DNA from: Collinsella aerofaciens
Lineage (GTDB): Bacteria > Actinomycetota > Coriobacteriia > Coriobacteriales > Coriobacteriaceae
NCBI RefSeq assembly: GCF_005845035.1
Contig: NZ_SPFO01000019.1
Span: 1-38,328 of the forward strand
Direction: 5' to 3'
DNA length: 38,328 bases
This document shows, piece by piece, positions 19,562-26,563 of the stretch; the first letter of the stretch is position 1; every line of letters starts with the position of its first letter. The notes under the pieces are model-generated. The model was not told where the DNA came from. It did not search any database and saw nothing but the letters and a program-made list of their open reading frames with translations. The translations under genes were made by a program, and so were the position numbers.

Positions 19562-20554
19562 CTAGTTGCGGAGGGCATTATCTAGGGTGGCGGCCACGAT
19601 CAAGGGGTCATCGGTGCCGGCGAAGAGGCGGATGGTGCTCCCCTGCTTGCCGCGTGGGGCCGAGAGGCGCGTTATTGGGCCGCCTGCGGGTGAAGTGCGG
19701 AATTCATCCGGCAAAGCGTCGAACAGCTCGCCTGCGCTACGCTCGATAAGGTCAAACTCAACTGCCGGGCCAAAGCCATGCTCGAGGATTCCCGTTGCAA
19801 CAGCATGGTCGGGATGCGAGCTCAGACCGGGATAGCGCACGTCACGCACCATCTCATTCGCAGCCAAGTACTCGGCCAGCGCACGGGCGCGGTCGAAGTG
19901 TGCCTGCATGCGGGCATCGAGCGAGTTCAGCCCGTGCTCAAGCACGTCAGCCTCCTCGACAGACAGATCGAGTGCCGGCGCATCACAACCCACTAACAAC
20001 GCATGTACGCACTCAGCCGCGGCATCCACACGATGGCGCTTGAGCTGCGAGCGCGCAACCGAAGCGGCAACCAACTTGCGCGGAGTCTTACCGGCGCACA
20101 CGCGGTCGAGTGCCTCAAGCGACAGCGCAGCACCCAGCCGCAGCGGATCGCAGCCAAAAGCCGACGCCACGGTGTTGTCCACAACCAGCAGCGCATGAGC
20201 CTCACGCGCTGCGCAGCCTGACGTACGAAGATCGGGTACGCGCAGACCAAACCCACCGATGGAGTTGACAAACCACCACAGGTGCGACCCCTCAGCATCA
20301 AGCGAAGCATCAAAACCCTTGGACGCTGCAGCAAACGCATCAGCAGACGATGAGCCCACCAGCGCGACATCGCAACCATCAAAGCCGCGCGCAAACGCAT
20401 CGGCAAAGTCATCGGCAAACGCAACCAGACGATCGCCGGGACGTACAACCCCCAACAGAGACAGCGCCGCCGGCACATGCAGGGCCGCAACAAGACGCGC
20501 CTCACGCGCGCCAGTCCTTGCGGCCCGGGCCTCTTCTAGCTGCTGTACGCCCAT
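19562..20554 (-). CDS. Degenerate Cys/Met metabolism PLP-fold protein (probable non-canonical or pseudoenzyme)
   Basis: The protein follows the cystathionine gamma-synthase/lyase family in outline. It has VVDNTVASAFGCDPLRLGA (normally DNTFATP...PLELGA), VRYPGLSSHPDHAVATGIL (YPGLPSHPQH) and FGPAVEFDL, and ends in a RLFAGTDDP segment (RLSVGIED). The canonical SATK motif that carries the PLP Schiff-base lysine is not there: after LGA the sequence reads ALSLEALDRVCAGK, with Asp at the aligned position. The N-terminal Tyr/Arg phosphate-binding motif is also missing. At 330 residues it is shorter than the usual 380-400. I chose ATG 20554, because AAGGGAGG lies seven bases upstream; the ATG at 20572 has none. 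Its role is unknown, and it is unlikely to be an ordinary gamma-synthase or lyase. Confidence 0.75.
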   Translation of the reverse strand: MGVQQLEEARAARTGAREARLVAALHVPAALSLLGVVRPGDRLVAFADDFADAFARGFDGCDVALVGSSSADAFAAASKGFDASLDAEGSHLWWFVNSIGGFGLRVPDLRTSGCAAREAHALLVVDNTVASAFGCDPLRLGAALSLEALDRVCAGKTPRKLVAASVARSQLKRHRVDAAAECVHALLVGCDAPALDLSVEEADVLEHGLNSLDARMQAHFDRARALAEYLAANEMVRDVRYPGLSSHPDHAVATGILEHGFGPAVEFDLIERSAGELFDALPDEFRTSPAGGPITRLSAPRGKQGSTIRLFAGTDDPLIVAATLDNALRN

Positions 20555-20575
20555 ACGGCAACCTCCCTTCATTTA

Positions 20576-20613
20576 CAAAAACCCACGATGCGGATGTTTC
20601 CCGCATCGTGGGT
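20576..20613 (-). terminator. Terminator of the sucrose cluster
   Basis: On the minus strand a perfect 13-bp stem (20613-20601 with 20593-20581, 7-base loop) is followed by TTTTTG. It lies 37 bp after the scrB stop and ahead of the PLP-fold gene, so it ends the scr transcript. Confidence 0.9.
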
Positions 20614-20650
20614 AACGGCTGCAGTATAGCGCCGATATGCGACGAATCGC

Positions 20651-22192
20651 CTAGATGATGAGCGTATGATAGGTCACGCTCGCACCCAGAGCGTCAACGG
20701 TCACGCCATAGGACTCGGGATAGATGCGCGTCGAAAACACGAGAGAGCCATCGTTCACAAACACCTCGACCGAAGAGACATCGCCAACAATGCGCACGTT
20801 GCGCACCTCGTCGACGGGCTCCCAGCGCACGGTACGACCGCAGCCGGCAGAAGCGCGACCCTCATCGGTAAATCGCATCTCAAAGCGCGAGGGCAGTTCG
20901 CCCTCGGCGGGCACAAACGCCAGCTTCAGCTCGCCATCAACGATTGCGGTAAATGCGCCGTCGACACCGTCGACAACAACGTCAAAGCAGGTGTCGCCGG
21001 CAACCTCCAACGAACCCTCCCCCATACGCACCGAGGCATAATGGTGCTCGATCTCGCGCACCGGCTGCTGCAGCACCACGCCGCCGGCACCGGCTGTAAG
21101 CTCACGCGGCACTGTCATGCAGTGCTGCCAGCCGCACGCCACGGTGGGCGCATTGTCATAGGTCGGCTCATCGGGCATGCCCATCCAGCCAATCAGAATG
21201 TGGCGACCATCCTCGGCCGTGAACTCCTGCGGAGCATAGAAGTCAAAACCGGCGTCCCACAGGCGGAACTCGCCCAGCTCATACTCGCCATCGCCATCTG
21301 TAATGTCGCCCGTTACAGGCATGTAGCCAGCAGCGTATACGTTGCCGCGGTCCCAACGACCGCCCTCGAGCCCCTGGGGCGAGAAGGACAGCCACTTCGC
21401 CGGTACGCCGTCATCGGCCTCAAGCTCAAGGTATCCCGGGCACTCCCACATAAAGCCAAAACGCTCGGGCGTAGACACGCGGCTCTCGAGCTCCCAGTTC
21501 AGCATATCGGGCGAGCCATACACCAGGATCTCGCCTACATCGCGCCCGGCGCCCTCACCGTGCATCGCGCAAAAACGACTCTCGACATGCGGCCCATCCA
21601 CGCGGCGACGCGCGCCCAGCACCATGTGATAACGCCCGTCCGCGTCACGCCACACCTTGGGGTCGCGCACATGGCAGGTCAAATCCTCGGGATAATCCTC
21701 GGACGCCAGCACCACGCGCTTTTGGCTGAACTCCCGACCGGCAAGGCCATCAACGCTCTCGACATAAACAGTATCGGCGCGGCGGCCGGTATTGACGTAG
21801 TCGTACGTGCCGTCTGCATCGGAGAGTTTAACGTTGCCTGTGTACAGTACGCGAATGCGGCCGTCCTCGGCAAGCGCGGAGCCCGAATACACGCCATGGC
21901 AATCGAACGGCTCGTCGGGCAGCAGCGGGGCGCCAACGTAGTCCCACGTCATAAGATCGCGGCTTGTGGCATGGCCCCACATCTTGACGCCACCCTCGAC
22001 ATCAAACGGCGCATACTGAAAATAGGCATGGAACACGCCGCCCGCTTGGCAAAGACCATTGGGGTCGTTGAGCCAGCCCGCCGGCGGCATAATATGGAAG
22101 CGCTGGCCATATGCGCCATGACCGCACTCAGAGGCGGTGGTGTCAACAGCGGCAACCAGCTTTGCAAGGTCGCGGCCAAGTGCATTAGACAT
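20651..22192 (-). CDS. scrB: Sucrose-6-phosphate hydrolase (GH32)
   Basis: This cytoplasmic enzyme splits sucrose-6-phosphate, delivered by the PTS, into glucose-6-phosphate and fructose. The GH32 motifs are clear: WLNDPNG with nucleophile D43, HVRDPKVW (the RDP transition-state stabiliser) and WECPGY with acid/base E250. The five-bladed propeller is followed by a C-terminal beta-sandwich ending SYGVTVDALGASVTYH. The 513 residues have no signal peptide. It lies 106 bp downstream of the sucrose PTS gene and shares its strand. Confidence 0.92.
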   Translation of the reverse strand: MSNALGRDLAKLVAAVDTTASECGHGAYGQRFHIMPPAGWLNDPNGLCQAGGVFHAYFQYAPFDVEGGVKMWGHATSRDLMTWDYVGAPLLPDEPFDCHGVYSGSALAEDGRIRVLYTGNVKLSDADGTYDYVNTGRRADTVYVESVDGLAGREFSQKRVVLASEDYPEDLTCHVRDPKVWRDADGRYHMVLGARRRVDGPHVESRFCAMHGEGAGRDVGEILVYGSPDMLNWELESRVSTPERFGFMWECPGYLELEADDGVPAKWLSFSPQGLEGGRWDRGNVYAAGYMPVTGDITDGDGEYELGEFRLWDAGFDFYAPQEFTAEDGRHILIGWMGMPDEPTYDNAPTVACGWQHCMTVPRELTAGAGGVVLQQPVREIEHHYASVRMGEGSLEVAGDTCFDVVVDGVDGAFTAIVDGELKLAFVPAEGELPSRFEMRFTDEGRASAGCGRTVRWEPVDEVRNVRIVGDVSSVEVFVNDGSLVFSTRIYPESYGVTVDALGASVTYHTLII

Positions 22193-22253
22193 ATCAAAGT
22201 CCTAACGGATCGAAAGTAACAAGGCGCCAGAGATCGACACCAGATACGGGAAA

Positions 22254-22280
22254 CGCCCGCGAGCATACAACCCGCGGGCG
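22254..22280 (-). terminator. Hairpin between the PTS gene and scrB
   Basis: CGCCCGCG (22254-22261) and CGCGGGCG (22273-22280) form an 8-bp stem with an 11-base loop, about 20 bases after the PTS stop. On the minus strand only TTT follows. It may partly terminate or stabilise the PTS message and so lower scrB relative to the transporter. Confidence 0.4.
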
Positions 22281-22298
22281 CCCCTCAATCAAAAGCTC

Positions 22299-23699
22299 TT
22301 AGGCCTGCTCGGAAGCCTTGGGCTCGTCCTTGTACAGGACAAACGAGACGGCAAAGGAAACCAGCGCGGCGACCGCAAACATGATCGCGTACTGCACGGG
22401 CTGGGCCAGGCACAGCAGGATACCGAAGATGCCGGTAACGCCGGTGCCGGAAGCAGCAAGCGAGGTGAGTGCGCAGACCAGGGCACCGCAACCGCCGCCG
22501 ATGCAGCCGGCGATGAAGGGCTTAAAGAAGCGCAGGTTCACACCAAAGATGGCAGGCTCGGTAATACCCATGAAGGCGGACAGGGCCGAAGGAAGTGCCA
22601 GGCCCTTGATCTTGGCATCGCGGGTCTTAAAGGCAACGGCGAGCGCGGCGCCACCCTGGGCGATGTTGGCTGCACTGGCGATGGGCAGCCAATAGGTCAC
22701 GCCGTACTGGGCGAGCTGGCCCAGGTCGATGGCGGTGTACATCTGGTGGATACCGGTAACGACCGTGGGGGCATAGAACAGGCCGACGATAAAGGAACCG
22801 ATGCCAAAGGGCAGGGTGAGCAGGGCCTGGATCAGACCGAGGATGGCGTTCTCGGCCCAGACAAAGACGGGACCGACGGCAACGAGCGTTACGAGCACGG
22901 TCACGAACACGGAGACGAGCGGGGTCACAAAGAGGTCGAACATCTCGGGGACAACCTTGTGGAGACGCTTCTCCAAGAAAGCGAGGATGGCGCAGGCGAT
23001 GACGATGGGGATAACGTGGCCTTGATAACCGACCCACTCAAAGCTGTACAAACCGGGGATGACGTTGACCATGGTCTGCACGCCCTCGGAGGCAACCGTG
23101 TAAGCGCTCTGCAGCGAGGAGTTGATGAACGCACCGCCGACGACAGCGCCCAGATACGGGTTGGCGCCAAAGGCCTTAGCGGCGGAGTAGCCGATCAGGA
23201 TCTGCAGAATGCCAAAGGACGTGCCCGAGACCAGGTCGGCAATCTTGTAGATAAAGTTATTGGTGTCGAGCGCGATAAAGCCGTTGGAGGCCATAAAGTT
23301 GAGGGCACTCATAATGCCCAGCAGCAGGCCCGAAGCCACGATGGCGGGGATGATGGGGACAAAGACGTCGCCGAGCACCTTGATGGCACGCATAAAGATG
23401 TTCTGCTGCTGCGCCGCGGCCTCCTTGATCTCGGCCTTGGTGGCAGCCTCGACGCCGCTGAGCGCAATGAACTCGTCGTAGACCTTATTGACGGTGCCAG
23501 TGCCAAAGATAATCTGGAGCTGGCCCTGGGCCTCAAAGACGCCCTTAGCGCCGTCGATATTCTCGAGGGCCTCCTTGTCAACCTTGGCGTTATCGGCAAT
23601 CACCAGGCGCAAACGCGTGGCGCAATGCGCGGCAGAGACGACGTTGTCGGCGCCACCGATGTTGTCGAGCACCTCTTGGGCTGATTTGCGGTAGTCCAT
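22299..23699 (-). CDS. scrA: PTS system sucrose-type EIIBC component
   Basis: This membrane transporter imports and phosphorylates a sugar, most likely sucrose because scrB and a LacI regulator flank it. The N-terminal EIIB domain carries the phosphorylated cysteine C26 in AAHCATRLRLVIAD. The EIIC domain (about 105-455) has about ten membrane segments and the family motif GITEPAIFGVNLRF. No EIIA domain is attached, so an EIIA from elsewhere must donate phosphate. I chose ATG 23699 (MDYRKSAQEVLDNIGG) with AAGGGA upstream. The frame extends to 23732, but family members start here. The symbol is by context; a trehalose-type EIIBC is less likely. Confidence 0.88.
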   Translation of the reverse strand: MDYRKSAQEVLDNIGGADNVVSAAHCATRLRLVIADNAKVDKEALENIDGAKGVFEAQGQLQIIFGTGTVNKVYDEFIALSGVEAATKAEIKEAAAQQQNIFMRAIKVLGDVFVPIIPAIVASGLLLGIMSALNFMASNGFIALDTNNFIYKIADLVSGTSFGILQILIGYSAAKAFGANPYLGAVVGGAFINSSLQSAYTVASEGVQTMVNVIPGLYSFEWVGYQGHVIPIVIACAILAFLEKRLHKVVPEMFDLFVTPLVSVFVTVLVTLVAVGPVFVWAENAILGLIQALLTLPFGIGSFIVGLFYAPTVVTGIHQMYTAIDLGQLAQYGVTYWLPIASAANIAQGGAALAVAFKTRDAKIKGLALPSALSAFMGITEPAIFGVNLRFFKPFIAGCIGGGCGALVCALTSLAASGTGVTGIFGILLCLAQPVQYAIMFAVAALVSFAVSFVLYKDEPKASEQA

Positions 23700-23754
23700 G
23701 ACTTCCCTTTCCTCCAACGGGCGCATGTACACCCGGCCTTCTTTGACACTTACA

Positions 23755-23795
23755 CTGTAATCGTTTTCAGTTTCATATGTCTGTAATCGTTTTCA
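23755..23795. promoter_or_regulatory. Two LacI-type operators upstream of the sucrose PTS gene
   Basis: CTGTAATCGTTTTCA occurs exactly twice, at 23755-23769 and 23781-23795, 26 bp apart. Read on the minus strand, TGAAAACGATTACAG is an imperfect palindrome with central CG, the classic LacI/GalR-family operator. They sit 55-95 bp upstream of the PTS start and should be bound by the repressor encoded next door. Confidence 0.75.
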
Positions 23796-23883
23796 CAGTA
23801 GAGTGAACGGTAGGAAAAAGCCGGCGAATGGTAGTTTTACGGCAAAAACAGACGGGTCAGGGACAGGCAGACGTGCCCAAAGC

Positions 23884-24864
23884 CTAGACATTCATAAGCT
23901 GATGGCCGAGCTTGAGCGTCTTGAGACCGCTCTCCCCCTCAACGCCATCGAGCGTGTTGAGCAACATATTGGTCGCCTCGACGCCACTGGTCAGGTAGCC
24001 ATAATGCACGGTGGGAATGCCGCCCGTCAGCGCGCACAAAAACGCGTTGTCGCCGAAGCCGCTCACGCGACGCACGCCCTCGCCCATGCCACGCACCTCG
24101 TCAAGAGCGCGCAGGGCGCCGGCAGCCATAGTGTCGGTCGCGCACGCGATAAACGAAACATCGGGGGCATCGGCAAGCAGCTCGCGCGCAGCGCGATAGC
24201 CCGAGTCGAGCGTAAACGAGCCCAGGCGAATCAAGGCGGCATCGAGCGGGTTACCCGCGGCGCGCAAGCCGGCCTCAAAACCGCGACGGCGGTCATAACC
24301 GGCCGCGCGGTCCTCTTCGGTAACTCCAATATAGGCAATCTTGCCGTCCACGCGACCCGCAAGCGCATGACCCAGCTCAAAGGCGGCCTCGTAATCGTCA
24401 TGATAGACGCACGCCGCGCCCTCGACATGTTGGCCGATCAACACAATGGGCACGCGGCACGATTCAATCGCGCGACGGTGCTCGTCGGTGATCATGGTTG
24501 CCACCAGCACAATGCCATCGACCGGGTGGTTTTGGAATAAATCGAGGTATTCGAGCTCGCGATCGGCCGCGTTGTCGGTATTGGCAAGCAGCATCTGGTA
24601 GCCACGGCGACCAAGCACCTGGCCAATACCGGCGGTAATGCGGCTTACGGATTCCGAGTTGATCTTAGGTACGATGACGCCGATGAGCTTGGTGGAACCG
24701 GTGCGCAGCGCGCGAGCCTGGCTGGATCGCACGTATCCGGTCAACTCGATTGCCTGCTTAATGCGCTCGGCCTTGTCCGCCGAGATATATCCACCGTTGA
24801 GGTAGCGCGAGACGGCGGCGCTCGAAACGCCCGCCAGCTCGGCCACATCTTTCATCTTTACCAC
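23884..24864 (-). CDS. scrR: LacI-family transcriptional repressor of the sucrose cluster
   Basis: The N-terminal helix-turn-helix reads KDVAELAGVSSAAVSRYLNG, with the hinge helix region SSQARALRTGSTKLIGVIVP. A periplasmic-binding-protein-like effector domain fills the rest (about 60-326), with LLANTDNAADRELEYLDLF and DGIVLVATM. I chose GTG 24864 (MVKMKDVAEL), preceded by AGGGG at five bases, because this gives a family-typical N-terminus; ATG 24879 or ATG 24855 are also possible. The operator-like palindrome at 24880-24893 just upstream suggests autoregulation. The effector is probably a sucrose-derived sugar or fructose; this is inferred from the neighbours. Confidence 0.88.
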   Translation of the reverse strand: MVKMKDVAELAGVSSAAVSRYLNGGYISADKAERIKQAIELTGYVRSSQARALRTGSTKLIGVIVPKINSESVSRITAGIGQVLGRRGYQMLLANTDNAADRELEYLDLFQNHPVDGIVLVATMITDEHRRAIESCRVPIVLIGQHVEGAACVYHDDYEAAFELGHALAGRVDGKIAYIGVTEEDRAAGYDRRRGFEAGLRAAGNPLDAALIRLGSFTLDSGYRAARELLADAPDVSFIACATDTMAAGALRALDEVRGMGEGVRRVSGFGDNAFLCALTGGIPTVHYGYLTSGVEATNMLLNTLDGVEGESGLKTLKLGHQLMNV

Positions 24865-24879
24865 GAGCACCCCTGTCAT

Positions 24880-24893
24880 TGAAATCGCTTTCA
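24880..24893. promoter_or_regulatory. LacI-type operator in front of the repressor gene
   Basis: TGAAATCGCTTTCA is a nearly perfect palindrome around CG, close to the two operators at the PTS promoter (TGAAAACGATTACA). Its place directly ahead of the repressor start suggests negative autoregulation. Confidence 0.6.
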
Positions 24894-24962
24894 CCATGAT
24901 ACCCGTGAAGACGGCATGCGAACAAAATCAGTCCACCAGGTGGAGCAAACGTCAGCGAGCGG

Positions 24963-25054
24963 GCAGCTGCCGTGGCGAGGTGCCGCGAAAGAGGAGCGAC
25001 GCGTACTTTATGTACGCGAGCGACGGTTTGAGCGGCAGATCGCCCGGCAGATGC
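24963..25054. repeat. Large imperfect palindrome between the repressor gene and the pel operon
   Basis: Arms 24963-25006 and 25012-25054 fold around a TTTAT loop. The inner GCGTAC/GTACGC pair is perfect, followed outwards by blocks that match as inverted copies (CTGCCG, GGCGA, TGCCGC) with interspersed mismatches. It has no U-tract and no coding evidence. It resembles the other long intergenic palindromes of this window in size, not in sequence. Confidence 0.55.
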
Positions 25055-25072
25055 CCGCGCAGCGTCGAGCGG

Positions 25073-25096
25073 TCCGGCGTTTGTTAAAACGCCGGA
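25073..25096 (-). terminator. Hairpin at the end of the pel operon
   Basis: TCCGGCGTTT and AAACGCCGGA form a perfect 10-bp stem with a 4-base loop, 7 bp past the last pel-operon stop. No U-tract follows on the minus strand, so it may act with Rho or as an mRNA 3'-end stabiliser. Confidence 0.5.
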
Positions 25097-25102
25097 ACAT
25101 AG

Positions 25103-25768
25103 TTAGCCGTGATATTCGCCGTTGTATTGGATCAACGTCAGGTCCTCCACGCCGTCGAGCGCGCGAATGGCGTCGGCATACGGCATATCCACACCGTCCG
25201 AGAACACCTCCACGGCCATCTCGACCTTGTCACCGCGCATGGTCTTGGACTTCACCGTAAACTTGGTGCGCCCAAATGCACGCACGATATCGTCGCCGGT
25301 GGTCTGGCCCGTGTAGTGGATGACCATCATGTACACGCGCGACTTGTCCTGGTGGCTCGCAAAGCCGGCGATCATCGCCACGATCACCACCGCGGTGAGC
25401 CCCACGAGCGCATACATGCCGGCACCGGCCGTAATGCCCGTGGTAATGGCCCAAAACAGATACAGCAGGTCGAGCGGGTCCTTGACCGCTGTACGGTAGC
25501 GGACGATAGACAGAGCACCGACCATACCGAGCGAGATGACCACGTTCGTCGAGATCGCGAGCGTGACCATGCAGGTAAGCACGCACATGCCCACGAGTGT
25601 CACGGCAAAGCTGCGCGAATACACCACGCCGGTAAAAAAGCGCTTGTACACGTAATAGATCAGGATGCCCATGGCGAGCGCCACGAGCAGCGACAGGCCA
25701 ATCTTGGCAGGGTCGACCTGGCCAAACGCCTCCAAGACGGAGTTCTTAAAAAAGTCCCTGGTGCTCAT
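25103..25768 (-). CDS. DUF4956 membrane protein, last gene of the pel operon
   Basis: The 221-residue protein has an N-terminal cytosolic or amphipathic stretch and about four membrane segments (roughly 22-130). The hallmark GMVGALSIVRYRTAVKDPLD belongs to the DUF4956 family. A soluble C-terminal domain (about 145-221) ends in LTLIQYNGEYHG and resembles small ferredoxin-like sensor domains. No biochemical function is established. In other bacteria this family often sits beside VTC-domain and CotH-like genes (recollection of gene neighbourhoods), exactly as here. It starts 3 bp after the VTC gene, with GAGGGGA upstream, and is surely co-transcribed. It may be a membrane partner of the VTC-domain protein. 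Confidence 0.88.
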   Translation of the reverse strand: MSTRDFFKNSVLEAFGQVDPAKIGLSLLVALAMGILIYYVYKRFFTGVVYSRSFAVTLVGMCVLTCMVTLAISTNVVISLGMVGALSIVRYRTAVKDPLDLLYLFWAITTGITAGAGMYALVGLTAVVIVAMIAGFASHQDKSRVYMMVIHYTGQTTGDDIVRAFGRTKFTVKSKTMRGDKVEMAVEVFSDGVDMPYADAIRALDGVEDLTLIQYNGEYHG

Positions 25769-25771
25769 GGT

Positions 25772-26563
25772 CTAAATATCCCCTCGGTTCTCAAAATCCG
25801 ATTCCCAGTAATTAAATCCGCGCAGGTAGGCGGTCTTGTCATAACACAGGCAGTACTTAGAGACCGCCGTGAGTTCGGCCGCGCCCGGCGGCACCATATC
25901 GCGCACCAGCTGCGGACAAAACTCCGTAAACTTGACCTCCATCACCAGCTTGCCGGGCTCCAGGACCGGCAACGCGGGCAGCGTCGCGTCAAAGATATCG
26001 AAGCTTCCCACCGCGGCACGCACGTTCATGTCAAACGTAATGCGCACGGTGCCCTCATCCATCACCCACGGCTCGCGCTCGTAGTCCACGATGGTCCGCG
26101 GGCGCATCATGTTGCAGATGCACTCGATGTAGAACTCGCGACAGAGCGGATAAGGACTCCTCAGCAAAAAGTCGTAGTCGCCAGCCAGAATCTGCTCAAA
26201 CTCGCCGCGCGTAAGCGGCGCGTCCTCCTTGTAGATCCAGCTGCCGTACTTCTTTTTGCGCTCAAGCTTAATCACCTTGTCGCTGCCGTTATAGATGCGC
26301 ACGCGATACTTTTTGCGCATGAGAATGCCGGCGTCTTTTTCCTCGTAGGCCGAGTTGCAGTAGTCGTCAAAATACAGGCTGCGAATGGTGTAACCACCCG
26401 CCCGCGCATGCTTGTCCAGTTTAAAAACCGGCGCCATGCGACAGGCAAGCGCGGAGTGCTCGCCCTCGTTAATGAGATATTTGAGCTCGTGGCGGTAACG
26501 CTCCTGCGTGGTACGTACAGGCGGAGCCGCCAAGCGCTCAAGCAGCGCGCTAGCCCTCCTCAT
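25772..26563 (-). CDS. VTC-domain (polyphosphate polymerase-like) protein
   Basis: The 263 residues match the VTC tunnel-enzyme fold, known in yeast Vtc4 for making polyphosphate from ATP. Visible motifs are RYRHELKYLIN near the start, RSLYFDDYCNSAYEEK, RKKYRVRIY, KLERKKKYGSWIYKE (the basic substrate-binding strands), VRITFDMNVRAA and VMEVKF. The protein has no membrane segments and is presumably cytosolic, perhaps held by the DUF4956 protein. It overlaps the CotH gene by 14 bp and starts with ATG 26563 after GGAGG. Whether bacterial members make polyphosphate or another phosphorylated polymer is not settled; the link to Pel genes hints at a surface-polymer role (inference). Confidence 0.87.
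   Translation of the reverse strand: MRRASALLERLAAPPVRTTQERYRHELKYLINEGEHSALACRMAPVFKLDKHARAGGYTIRSLYFDDYCNSAYEEKDAGILMRKKYRVRIYNGSDKVIKLERKKKYGSWIYKEDAPLTRGEFEQILAGDYDFLLRSPYPLCREFYIECICNMMRPRTIVDYEREPWVMDEGTVRITFDMNVRAAVGSFDIFDATLPALPVLEPGKLVMEVKFTEFCPQLVRDMVPPGAAELTAVSKYCLCYDKTAYLRGFNYWESDFENRGDI

Noticed and set aside
22299..22491. Short minus-strand frames at the end of the PTS gene
   Set aside because: They are out-of-frame shadows of the EIIC C-terminus.
23755..23795. CRISPR-like repeats
   Set aside because: Only two 15-bp copies, and they match LacI-type operators; no array exists in the window.
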